From: Chloroflexota bacterium
GTDB lineage: Bacteria > Chloroflexota > Anaerolineae > Aggregatilineales > Phototrophicaceae
Length of the DNA: 64,000 bases
Reading direction: 5' to 3'
Assembly (NCBI GenBank): GCA_009841405.1
Contig: VXLV01000093.1
Coordinates: forward strand, 1-64,000
Of the stretch, positions 52,504-60,658 are shown piece by piece. The notes beneath the pieces were generated by a model, which ran no database searches, was not told where the DNA came from, and saw nothing but the letters and a program-made list of their open reading frames with translations. The translations under genes were made by a program, and so were the position numbers. Numbering within the stretch: the first letter of the stretch is position 1; every line of letters starts with the position of its first letter.

Positions 52504-52578
52504 GTAGGGGCGACTTATCAAGTCGCCCGCCTCCTTCTGCCGCGAAGTTGGTACGGGCGAGCCAAGGCTCGCCCCTAC
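52504..52578. repeat. Two family A palindromic repeats
   Basis: Copies at 52504-52530 (core ACTT-ATC-AAGT) and 52551-52578 (core AGCC-AA-GGCT, opposite orientation) in the gap between moaA and the SDR gene. Confidence 0.8.
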
Positions 52579-52682
52579 AAAGCCTCGTCGTTGGCGTCAT
52601 CTCTTGTGTGAGCCAGGTTGTGACTTGCGAGCGGCTGTGGTTAAATGCTGGAATTATCGGGCTAGAGTCGATGAGGAAACTG

Positions 52683-53453
52683 ATGACCAATTCGGACTTT
52701 GAACTCACTGGACAGACCGCGCTGATCACGGGGGCGGGGCGCGGCATTGGCTTGGCGACGGCGCGGCGTCTGGCGGCAGCCGGGGCCGATGTCATCATTG
52801 CCGAGTTTGACATCGAGAACGGGCGGAAAGCCGCGGTCGAAATCGAGCGTATGGGCCGCAAATCGCTATTCATCGAAGTTGACGTCCGCTGCTCCGACAG
52901 CGTTGAGCGGATGGCGGCGGCGGCGCTGCAGGCATTCCCGCGGATCGACATACTGGTCTGCAACGCCGGCATCGCCCAGGCTGTGCCCGCTGAAGACTGC
53001 AGCGATGAAGACTGGCTTAATATGATGGCGGTCAACTTGAATGGCGTCTTCTGGTGCTGCCGGGCGATCGGGCGGCACATGCTTGAACGCGGCAGCGGCG
53101 CCATCGTCAATACCGCCTCCATGTCCGGCATGGTTTCCAATACGCCGCAGCCGCAGGCGCATTACAACGCAGCCAAAGCCGGCGTCATCCTGCTCACCAA
53201 GTCGCTGGCCGGCGAATGGGCCGATCGCGGCGTGCGCGTCAATTGCGTATCGCCGGGTTACATCGGCACGGATATGACCGCCGAGGGCATGGCGAATATG
53301 GACTGGTATCCGACCTGGCTGGCGATGACGCCGCAGAAGCGCGTTGGCGCGCCCGAAGATGTGGCCGCGGCCATCTATTACCTGGCCTCGCCGGCGGCCA
53401 ATTACACCACCGGCAGCAACCTGGTCGTAGACGGCGGCTATACCGCCTGGTAA
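52683..53453 (+). CDS. Short-chain dehydrogenase/reductase
   Basis: Classical SDR of 256 residues: TGAGRGIG cofactor motif, CNAGI, catalytic Ser in NTASMSG, YNAAK (YxxxK), and C-terminal NLVVDGGYTAW. The pattern resembles polyol/gluconate-type dehydrogenases, but the substrate is not decidable. The track ORF starts inside moaA; ATG 52683 has GAGGA 5 nt upstream. Confidence 0.9.
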   Translation: MTNSDFELTGQTALITGAGRGIGLATARRLAAAGADVIIAEFDIENGRKAAVEIERMGRKSLFIEVDVRCSDSVERMAAAALQAFPRIDILVCNAGIAQAVPAEDCSDEDWLNMMAVNLNGVFWCCRAIGRHMLERGSGAIVNTASMSGMVSNTPQPQAHYNAAKAGVILLTKSLAGEWADRGVRVNCVSPGYIGTDMTAEGMANMDWYPTWLAMTPQKRVGAPEDVAAAIYYLASPAANYTTGSNLVVDGGYTAW

Positions 53454-53475
53454 GCGCTGGGCGGCCCAGAGGCGA

Positions 53476-55848
53476 TTAGCGGAAAGCCGGGCAGGGTTTG
53501 GCGCGGTCAGGCACCACGGTGTCGTTGCGAATCCAGCCCGATATCGAACCGTCGTCGACGGCGACATTGACGAAATACCAGATCTCGCCGACTGGATTCC
53601 GCTCTTCACGTTCTTGTCTCAGGATGGATACGACGGTGCCCGTTGGCAGGTAGCCGACGATAGGCGTGCCGGTGCGGGTCGTTGGCCGGGCGCGCACGTT
53701 GATCGAATTAAGGTTAAGCACAACCGCGCGGCAAAGCTCCTGCGGCGTCGGCGTCTCTGTGGGCGTGATGGTGGCGGTGGGCGTATCGGTCGCCGTCGGC
53801 GTGATCGTGCTGGTGGGCGTGAGCGTAGCCGTTTGCGTGGCCGTGTAGGTGGCGGTGGGCGTCAGCGTATCGGTTGGGGTGCCGGTTTCGGTTGGCGTCA
53901 GCGTGTCGGTCGGCGTGTGCGAGGGCGTGAATGTGGCAGTCGGAGTTGGCGTGATCGTCGGCGTATCGGTAGGGGTCGGCGTGAAGGTGGCGGTCGGGAA
54001 GAGGATCGCCTCCCACTGTGGCCGGGTCATGGCGACGCCTGTGCCGCCGACGGCGATGAAGATGAACAAGATGAACAGCGCCACGAGACGCCCGCGGTTG
54101 CGGCGGGCGCGGATGACGCCGTCGATGCGGGAGATATCGGCGCGGCGCCCGAGGATGCGGAAGGGATCTTCGCGCAAGGTATCGAGCCAGGTCTGGGCTT
54201 CGCGGTTATTTCCCTCTTGCAGCGCCTCTTCCGCCCGCTCGAGATAGCGGGTGAACAGGTCGTTCACGGTGCTGCGGTAGCGCTCGTCTTGCGCGTAAAT
54301 GCCCACCATATCCGCCAGCATCTGCCGCGCTTGCGCCAGTTCGGCATCGAAGTTCTGCGAGACCAGCGCCTGCGCCCGACGGATGGCCTGCTGCGCGCGG
54401 GTGATATCGGCCTGCTGGTTGCGCGTGCGCATCAGCAGCTCGGAGAAGGTGCTGTCGGTGGGGTCGAGCTCGAGGCCCAGTTCCATGAGCTTGATCGCCG
54501 CGTTCATCAGCAGGATGCGTTCGTCGAGGGTAGTCGAGTTACTGGCGTGGTTCAGCGACATTTGCGCCTGGTCGCTAACCTGGCTGCGAATGCCGGCCAG
54601 CTTGTTGTCCATCTCCTTTTGCATCTGCGCCAGGCGCTGGCTGTTGGGCAGCAATTGCCGCGCGTGCGACAGCAGCGAGCTTACGCTGGCGACTTGCGCC
54701 ACCTGTTCTTCCAGCGAGCCGCCGATGGTATTCATGTTGACGGCGACCTGGTCGTAGTCGCGCTGGATGCGCCGCAGCGTCTCAAGCCGTTCTTCGGCTT
54801 GGGGATCGTTGGGCACGACGCGCAGCGCGCCTTCATATTTGCGCAGGGCTTCGGTCCAATTGTCATTGGCCATGAGCCGGTCGCCATCGGCCAGCAACTC
54901 GCGCGCCAGCGCCAAATCTTGAATGTCCAGCAGGGCCTGCTCGACATCCTTCCAGGTGAGGATGCCGCCGCGCTCAGCCAATTCACGCGCTTCGCGGTAC
55001 AAGCCGGAGGCTTGTTCGTAGTTGCCGGCCCGCACCAGCGAATTGGCGCGGTTGTATGCGACGCGCGCTTCAAAGGGAATGCGATGATCGGGCACGATGC
55101 CGCGGATCAGATTGTCTTCCGCCTTTTCGCGGTATTCGAGGGCGGTGGGGTTGTTGGCCTGGATTGCCAAAATACGGTTGGCGACATCAATTGTCTGCTG
55201 GTACTCGCCGGAGTAATAGCTTTCAGTCAACGATTTCAGCAGTTCGTCAATCGCGGTGGAGGCGGGCACTGCGCGCTCCGCGGGCGGTTGCGCGGCGCGC
55301 TCTCGCGCGGGTTCGTCACGCGGCGGGTAGTCGCGCGACCGGCTGTAGGCGGACGGCGGCTCTCGGTGGCTATCAGCTGCGGGCGCGGGCCGTGATGGCG
55401 GCGCTGCGCGCTGGCCGCTGTCGCTGGCGGGCGCGGAGCGGACATCGTGGCGCGCGAAAATATCTTGCACGCGTTGTCTGGCTTGGGCGCTGTGCGCGCC
55501 GGCTTGCTGCAGCAGGCTGATGGCGTCTTGATTGCCGGCGTCCATGCGCAGAGCGTCTGCCAGGATATCGATGGCTTCGTCGATGTCGTCGTCGTCGCCG
55601 GCGATCTCGATGCGAATGCGGGCGCGCCGCACAAGACCGCGCAGGGCCGCGGTATTGGGGCGCGTTTGCGTGGTTTGGCTGCCCGCGATCTCGGCGAACA
55701 AGTCTTGCGCCACTTGCTCCAGGGGCGTATTCTTCGCCTCCATCAGCAGGTCGCGCGCTTCTTGCGCCAGCTCGCTGAGCGTTTGCGCGTCAACGGTTGC
55801 GCGGGCGCGCTGTCGAAGGTCCTCGATTGCCCTCTGCAAGTCTTGCAT
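53476..55848 (-). CDS. Large coiled-coil/TPR-like protein with membrane helix, Thr/Pro stalk and SH3-like domain
   Basis: Protein of 790 residues. A long cytoplasmic helical part (about 1-590) has TPR-like character (SYYSGEYQQTIDVANRILAIQANNPTALEYREKAE, VRAGNYEQASGLYREARELAERGG). One membrane helix (LVALFILFIFIAVGGTGVAM, near 595) leads to a Thr/Pro-rich stalk of about 90 residues built from TPT-like repeats. A terminal SH3-like domain follows (SINVRARPTTRTGTPIVGYL). The outside part probably binds cell wall or ligand, and the inside part may scaffold. AGGA lies 9 nt before the ATG. Function unknown. Confidence 0.8.
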   Translation of the reverse strand: MQDLQRAIEDLRQRARATVDAQTLSELAQEARDLLMEAKNTPLEQVAQDLFAEIAGSQTTQTRPNTAALRGLVRRARIRIEIAGDDDDIDEAIDILADALRMDAGNQDAISLLQQAGAHSAQARQRVQDIFARHDVRSAPASDSGQRAAPPSRPAPAADSHREPPSAYSRSRDYPPRDEPARERAAQPPAERAVPASTAIDELLKSLTESYYSGEYQQTIDVANRILAIQANNPTALEYREKAEDNLIRGIVPDHRIPFEARVAYNRANSLVRAGNYEQASGLYREARELAERGGILTWKDVEQALLDIQDLALARELLADGDRLMANDNWTEALRKYEGALRVVPNDPQAEERLETLRRIQRDYDQVAVNMNTIGGSLEEQVAQVASVSSLLSHARQLLPNSQRLAQMQKEMDNKLAGIRSQVSDQAQMSLNHASNSTTLDERILLMNAAIKLMELGLELDPTDSTFSELLMRTRNQQADITRAQQAIRRAQALVSQNFDAELAQARQMLADMVGIYAQDERYRSTVNDLFTRYLERAEEALQEGNNREAQTWLDTLREDPFRILGRRADISRIDGVIRARRNRGRLVALFILFIFIAVGGTGVAMTRPQWEAILFPTATFTPTPTDTPTITPTPTATFTPSHTPTDTLTPTETGTPTDTLTPTATYTATQTATLTPTSTITPTATDTPTATITPTETPTPQELCRAVVLNLNSINVRARPTTRTGTPIVGYLPTGTVVSILRQEREERNPVGEIWYFVNVAVDDGSISGWIRNDTVVPDRAKPCPAFR

Positions 55849-55996
55849 AACCGAATATCCTGTAACAGCGCAGCCTGCTCACGAGAAGTTGCAGGGGCGC
55901 TTGCGGCGATCGCCTAAGCTGACAAGCGCCATACCAAGACGAGGGATTCTGTGATAGAGTTGGGCGAGATCAACTTCCGACTGCGGTCAACCAATT

Positions 55997-56323
55997 ATGG
56001 CATCATTTCAGCATATCAGACCCAGATACAAACTTATCTTATTCTATAATATCAAACCCGAGAAACAAGACCAATACTATCGCTACATGCTCAGCAGTTT
56101 TGTGCCGGCGATACAGAAATTGGGCGTTTATATGCACATGGTGTGGCATATCGCCTATGGCGACCACCCGCGCCGCAAGATCGAATTTGTTACCGAAAGC
56201 AGCGATATACTCCGCCGGCTGTTTCTCAGCGACGAATGGGAAGAACTCGAAAATAAGCTGCGCCGTTATGTCGACGACTACGAGCGCAAAGTGGTCGATT
56301 ACCGCAACGGCTTCCAGGTGTGA
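55997..56323 (+). CDS. Small uncharacterised protein, possible ferredoxin-like fold
   Basis: Protein of 108 residues with no signal or membrane segment. The arrangement KLILFYNIKPEKQDQYYRYMLSSFVPAIQKLG followed by a His-rich strand MHMVWHIAYG resembles a dimeric alpha-beta barrel subunit. DEWEELENKLRRYVDDYERKV would be a helix. No catalytic motif is recognised. No ribosome-binding site is obvious. Regular codon use and its own intergenic space support it as real. Confidence 0.65.
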   Translation: MASFQHIRPRYKLILFYNIKPEKQDQYYRYMLSSFVPAIQKLGVYMHMVWHIAYGDHPRRKIEFVTESSDILRRLFLSDEWEELENKLRRYVDDYERKVVDYRNGFQV

Positions 56324-56421
56324 CAGGCGACGCGCTATGCCCCGCGCATCCGCTTGCAATCGACAGCGGCGGACGTAGAATGAAATAAGCAGCCGGAATA
56401 GAATCGAGGTCGGCGCCCCCA

Positions 56422-57570
56422 ATGGATCTACTGGACTTGCTGCCATTTTTGCGCGAACTGCCAGCGTGGATACAGTGGCTCGTCATCGACATTGTGCCTT
56501 TCCTCGCGGCGCTGGCGCTGATCATCTTTCTGCGCTGGCTGCTGACCGGGATCTTGCTGCGCCCCTTGCGCCGTCTAGCGGCCCGTTCCAGCAGCGATAT
56601 CGACGACCGCTTGCTGGAAGCCAGCGTATCGCCGCTGCGGCTGGCGGTCGTGGGCTTCTCCTTGATGTTGGTCACCTTGATCTTCGCATTTGACGCGCAG
56701 GTCAAAAGTATCGCGGTGACGGTCGGCCGCGCCACGTTGATCAGCGCGTTGTTCTTTGGCGTTGTGCGCTGGTTTGAGGTGCTGACGCTGCGGCCGGAGG
56801 CTTTCGCGCGCATCACGGGCTGGACGATTCCCGAACGTTTGCTGCCCTTTCTCAATACGCTGGTCAAGTATCTCATCATCGCGCTGGGCTTCATCTTCGT
56901 CTTGCAAGAGTTGAACTTTGACGTCGCCGCCTTGATCGCCTCGCTCGGCGTCGTGGGCATCGGCATCTCCCTGGCGTCGCAGAATACCGTCAGCAATATG
57001 TTTGGCTTTGCCGCCATCGTCTCGGACAACCCTTTTAAAGTGGGCGATTTCATTCGTACGCCCGATATCACCGGCATCGTCGAAAATGTCGGCGTCCGCT
57101 CCACCCGCGTGCGGCAGCTTGATCAGGCGCTGATTACCGTGCCCAACAATGCGCTTACGGACGCGGTGGTTGTGAATTTGTCGCGCATGGAGAAACGGCG
57201 TCTCGACGCGACCTTGACTTTCACCTACAGTACGACCGTCGACCAGATGCGCCAGGCTGTCGCCGCGATTCGCGAATTGCTGCAAAACACCGACGATATT
57301 GACCCCGAATCCGTCGTCGTTCACTTCGTCGACTTCAACGCCAGTTCGCTGGATGTGCGCGTCATCGCCCAAGTGCTGCTGGCGGATTTCCGCGAATTTA
57401 CCGCCAAAAGAGAAGCCGTGTATCTGGACATCATGGAGATTGTGGAGTCGCTGGGCATGAGCTTCGCCTTCCCCAGCCGCTCGCTCTATATTGAGTCGGC
57501 GCCAGATAACGCGGCTGCTCAAACGCAGGCGGACGACGAGGCGACCGCCCCGGTTTCCCCCCAGTCATGA
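56422..57570 (+). CDS. Mechanosensitive channel, MscS family
   Basis: Protein of 382 residues. Four hydrophobic segments precede the MscS pore and beta domain: DVAALIASLGVVGIGISLASQNTVSNMFGFAAI, then DNPFKVGDFIRTPDITGIVENVGVRSTRVRQLDQALITVPN. It relieves osmotic pressure by opening under membrane tension. Its stop overlaps the start of the next gene by 4 nt, so the two are coupled. Confidence 0.93.
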   Translation: MDLLDLLPFLRELPAWIQWLVIDIVPFLAALALIIFLRWLLTGILLRPLRRLAARSSSDIDDRLLEASVSPLRLAVVGFSLMLVTLIFAFDAQVKSIAVTVGRATLISALFFGVVRWFEVLTLRPEAFARITGWTIPERLLPFLNTLVKYLIIALGFIFVLQELNFDVAALIASLGVVGIGISLASQNTVSNMFGFAAIVSDNPFKVGDFIRTPDITGIVENVGVRSTRVRQLDQALITVPNNALTDAVVVNLSRMEKRRLDATLTFTYSTTVDQMRQAVAAIRELLQNTDDIDPESVVVHFVDFNASSLDVRVIAQVLLADFREFTAKREAVYLDIMEIVESLGMSFAFPSRSLYIESAPDNAAAQTQADDEATAPVSPQS

Positions 57571-58067
57571 CGAGCGCGTTGATGTCGGCGCTCGGTTTCA
57601 GCGAAGCCGATCTTGAGGCGAACCGGCGGGGCGAGCTCAGCCCATCCCAGACGGCGCGCTTGCGGGCGTCGCGCCGGCGCCAGTTGGCTGCCGGCTTGCT
57701 GCTTTTCGCCAGCCTGGTCATCGCGGCGACGATATTCATTTATCTTGGGCAGGCCAGCGGCAACGCCATTCTCGGCTGGGCCGGCGCGCTGCTGATACTG
57801 ATCAACGCCGTGGTCGTGGGCGTGATGGCGCGCGGATACATGCGCGTCGGCGGCGACTTGCGGCCCGGCAATGTAGAGGTTCTGGCGGGCGAGGTTGAGC
57901 GCGTGCTGCGGCGCGGGCGGCAGGCGGACAATTATTTGATTCGCATTGACGGCGCCAGCCTGGCGGTGAGCAAAGAAGTGTTCTTGAGCTTTCGGCACGA
58001 GGCGCCGTATCGGATTTATCGCAGCGTTCATGCCTGCCTGCTGTTATCGGCTGAAGCGATCGATTGA
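57567..58067 (+). CDS. Uncharacterised two-helix membrane protein coupled to MscS
   Basis: Protein of 166 residues beginning in the ATGA overlap with the channel gene. An N-terminal basic segment (LRASRRRQL) precedes two membrane helices (LLLFASLVIAATIFIYLG and AILGWAGALLILINAVVVGVMA). A soluble C-terminal domain follows (GEVERVLRRGRQADNYLIRIDG...FRHEAPYRIYRS). No family recognised. The coupling suggests a channel-associated subunit, by inference only. Confidence 0.75.
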   Translation: MTSALMSALGFSEADLEANRRGELSPSQTARLRASRRRQLAAGLLLFASLVIAATIFIYLGQASGNAILGWAGALLILINAVVVGVMARGYMRVGGDLRPGNVEVLAGEVERVLRRGRQADNYLIRIDGASLAVSKEVFLSFRHEAPYRIYRSVHACLLLSAEAID

Positions 58068-58153
58068 AGGTCTGTGAATTTGTCCAAAGTAAAGTTGGGG
58101 CCAGAATTCTATATTCACCCGCGTCCAATGTCCGCCATTGAGGATGACCATCG

Positions 58154-60550
58154 TTGAGACGTCTAGACTATCGACTCGCTTTGCCTGTCGTCGCATACGC
58201 GCTCGTTGCGGTCTATCTGGCATCGCCTGTCATCGGTTCGTTTTCGACGCGCTTCCTCGGCGGTGAAACCGGCGATGTCTATGAGATGGCGCGCCATATC
58301 TGGTGGTACAAGACGGCGGTGCAAACGGGCGAGGACATTCTTACGCAGTCTCTGCTGGGCCATCCGGAAGGCTTCGCTGCGATACAGCTTTGGGCTCATC
58401 CTCTTCAATTCTTTCCCTATTGGTTATTCGCCTACGTGATGCCGCTCGCTTCCGCCTACAACTTAGGCATCATCCTGACGCTTTGTATGAATGGCGCGTC
58501 GTTGTTTCTGCTGGCTCGGCGCTGGTTGCCGACGGAGCAAGCTTTCCCGCCGTTTTTCGCCGGTCTGGTTTTCATGGTTTTCCCGGCGATGCAGGGGCAT
58601 CTCTTTGACGGGCACATTGGCTTGCTGGCGCAGTGGCCACTGCCTTTGTTCATCATTTTTCTTTATGAATACGCTGACTATGGCGGGGCGCGTCGCTACC
58701 TTGTCGCGCTGCTATTCTTTCTATTGGCCGCCATGGGTCACAGCTTGCAACTCATTTACACGCTAGCGCCATTCACGGGGCTATTCATGATGGCGCGCCT
58801 TTATCACCGCGATTATGTCGGTCTGGCTCGCTGCGTTGGCGTTGCTATCGTGGGCTGCTTGCTCTTGCTGATATTCCTGTCGCCAATCCTTGCCTCAACC
58901 CTAAGCGCAACAGCCGTCATCTCGGCGGGTGGCCACGTTCGTTACAGCATTGATCTGCTGGGCCTTGTTTCACCCTCCTTTGCCAATCCATTCTGGGCGG
59001 ATATCGCCCGGCATTCGGCACAGGTACTAGGCGCCAATCTGGGAGAAGGCTCCAGCTATGTCGGGGTCATAGGCGGCGTATTGGCGTTTGTCGGCATCAT
59101 GCGTCGGCGTGACGCGCGCTGGTGGCTGTTTGTCGCCTTTGTCGCCTGGCTGCTGGCTTTGGGTCCGGTGCTGAAAATCTACGATCAAGCATTTACGGCA
59201 AAAGTCGCGGGCTATGATACGGTCTTGCCTCTTCCTTTTGCTCTCATTATGAACTTGCCTGTCTTCGAGCTGGCGCGCACGCCGGGCCGGTTTATGTTTC
59301 TCTTTGCCGCGATGTTCGCGCTATTGGCCGGCATTGGACTGGCCGAAGTCTTGTCCAGCCGCTTGCTAGCCAGGCGACTCCCGGTCGTCCGCATGGCATT
59401 TGCCGTGCTTTGCGCCATCTTGCTCATTGAAGATTACAAACTATTTGCCCGGTTTCCTACTGTGCCGGCAGAGATACCCCGGCCTATCCATAGCCTGCGA
59501 CCACGGCGAGATATACGCGCCATATACAATGCCCCTTATGACGATCTGCTGGCGGCGAAGGAAGCAATGTATCTGCAGACTGCCCATAACAAGCCTTTGA
59601 TCGCGGGGCATGATACCCGCATCACACCGGTTGATCCCGCCCGTCTCGAATTACTCGCCAGTTTTCGCCCGACGCTGCTAAACGATGCTGATGCTGATGT
59701 GGTGATCGTCAACAAGATTCGCGCGCTGGCTAGCGGGCAACCGGAACTCTTGCCGCGAGCGGGGCAGTGGCTTGGCGAACCAATTTACGAAGACGAGCGG
59801 TTCGCCGTCTTCGAGACGCCGTTCTCGCCGGAGCGCACGCCGAAACTGCACTCGACGAAGTGGGACGATCAATCTCATGTGACCTACATTTACAAAGAAC
59901 AACCCGGCTGGATGGAGTTCAGTGCGGTATTGGAAGCGGCCAATAGGCGCGTAAACTTGTCGCTGAACGGCACGCCGCTGGAGACGCTCCAGGTCAACGG
60001 TCGCATTCCCTTCTCTATTCCGCTGCCGATAGCGCGCAGCGGCTATCACAGCTTTCGCATCGCGCTTGACCCCCCTTGTCCAGAACGTATTGATACCGAG
60101 TTGCTTTTCTGTCAGTCGGTCGATGTCGACAGCGTGGACACGCGCATCCTGACCAACGGCGCCATTTATGACCCGATACGCATCGCCGACGGCATCGTGC
60201 TGGCGGGTTATTACCTGCCCAAGCAATTCGAAGACGAAGTCGCCATACGACTTTGGTGGCGCTTCGAATCGGACCGCAGCCACAATGATGTGCGCTTCGT
60301 GCACATCCTGGACGAGGCTGGCCTGCCCGTGCGCGACCGCCCCGATGACCATTCCTTTGGGGCAGTCGCCGCCGGCAGCGAATTAACGGAAACATTGAGG
60401 CTCGATGCGAGCCAGTTGGCGGATGGTGAATACAGCGTCTTGACCGGTTGGTACAAATTACCCTTAGCTATCCGGTATGATGTTTTGACTAATGTCGAGG
60501 GGGCCGAAAACGACACCGTCGTGCTGGGTCAAATCCGCGTGCGCAGCTGA
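58154..60550 (+). CDS. Multi-pass membrane protein, GT-C glycosyltransferase-like
   Basis: Protein of 798 residues from TTG 58154 (GAGGA 9 nt upstream). About 10-12 membrane helices fill residues 10-440. The first extracytoplasmic loop carries acidic residues in FLGGETGDVYEMARHIWW and SLLGHPEGF, as in GT-C enzymes that use lipid-linked sugars. The remaining ~350 residues are a soluble, beta-rich extracytoplasmic part. Likely adds sugars to lipid or protein outside the membrane. The donor is unknown and no glycan cluster surrounds it. Confidence 0.75.
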   Translation: MRRLDYRLALPVVAYALVAVYLASPVIGSFSTRFLGGETGDVYEMARHIWWYKTAVQTGEDILTQSLLGHPEGFAAIQLWAHPLQFFPYWLFAYVMPLASAYNLGIILTLCMNGASLFLLARRWLPTEQAFPPFFAGLVFMVFPAMQGHLFDGHIGLLAQWPLPLFIIFLYEYADYGGARRYLVALLFFLLAAMGHSLQLIYTLAPFTGLFMMARLYHRDYVGLARCVGVAIVGCLLLLIFLSPILASTLSATAVISAGGHVRYSIDLLGLVSPSFANPFWADIARHSAQVLGANLGEGSSYVGVIGGVLAFVGIMRRRDARWWLFVAFVAWLLALGPVLKIYDQAFTAKVAGYDTVLPLPFALIMNLPVFELARTPGRFMFLFAAMFALLAGIGLAEVLSSRLLARRLPVVRMAFAVLCAILLIEDYKLFARFPTVPAEIPRPIHSLRPRRDIRAIYNAPYDDLLAAKEAMYLQTAHNKPLIAGHDTRITPVDPARLELLASFRPTLLNDADADVVIVNKIRALASGQPELLPRAGQWLGEPIYEDERFAVFETPFSPERTPKLHSTKWDDQSHVTYIYKEQPGWMEFSAVLEAANRRVNLSLNGTPLETLQVNGRIPFSIPLPIARSGYHSFRIALDPPCPERIDTELLFCQSVDVDSVDTRILTNGAIYDPIRIADGIVLAGYYLPKQFEDEVAIRLWWRFESDRSHNDVRFVHILDEAGLPVRDRPDDHSFGAVAAGSELTETLRLDASQLADGEYSVLTGWYKLPLAIRYDVLTNVEGAENDTVVLGQIRVRS

Positions 60551-60658
60551 CGACGCATTTGGATTCGTCGCCGGCTTTGACTTAGAGACGACAAGACTTT
60601 GATAAGATTTGTCCATTATTCTGCGGGCTACAAGTTTAATAATCGGGGAGGCTCTGCC

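Noticed and set aside
53720-54000. Possible DNA tandem repeat array or CRISPR
   Set aside because: The repetition is the coding sequence of the Thr/Pro stalk (TPT-like units), with irregular unit lengths and no spacers.
53614-55395. 593-aa + strand ORF
   Set aside because: Antisense of the coiled-coil/SH3 gene. The VGVSVGVGV runs are translations of the opposite strand of the Thr/Pro stalk repeats.
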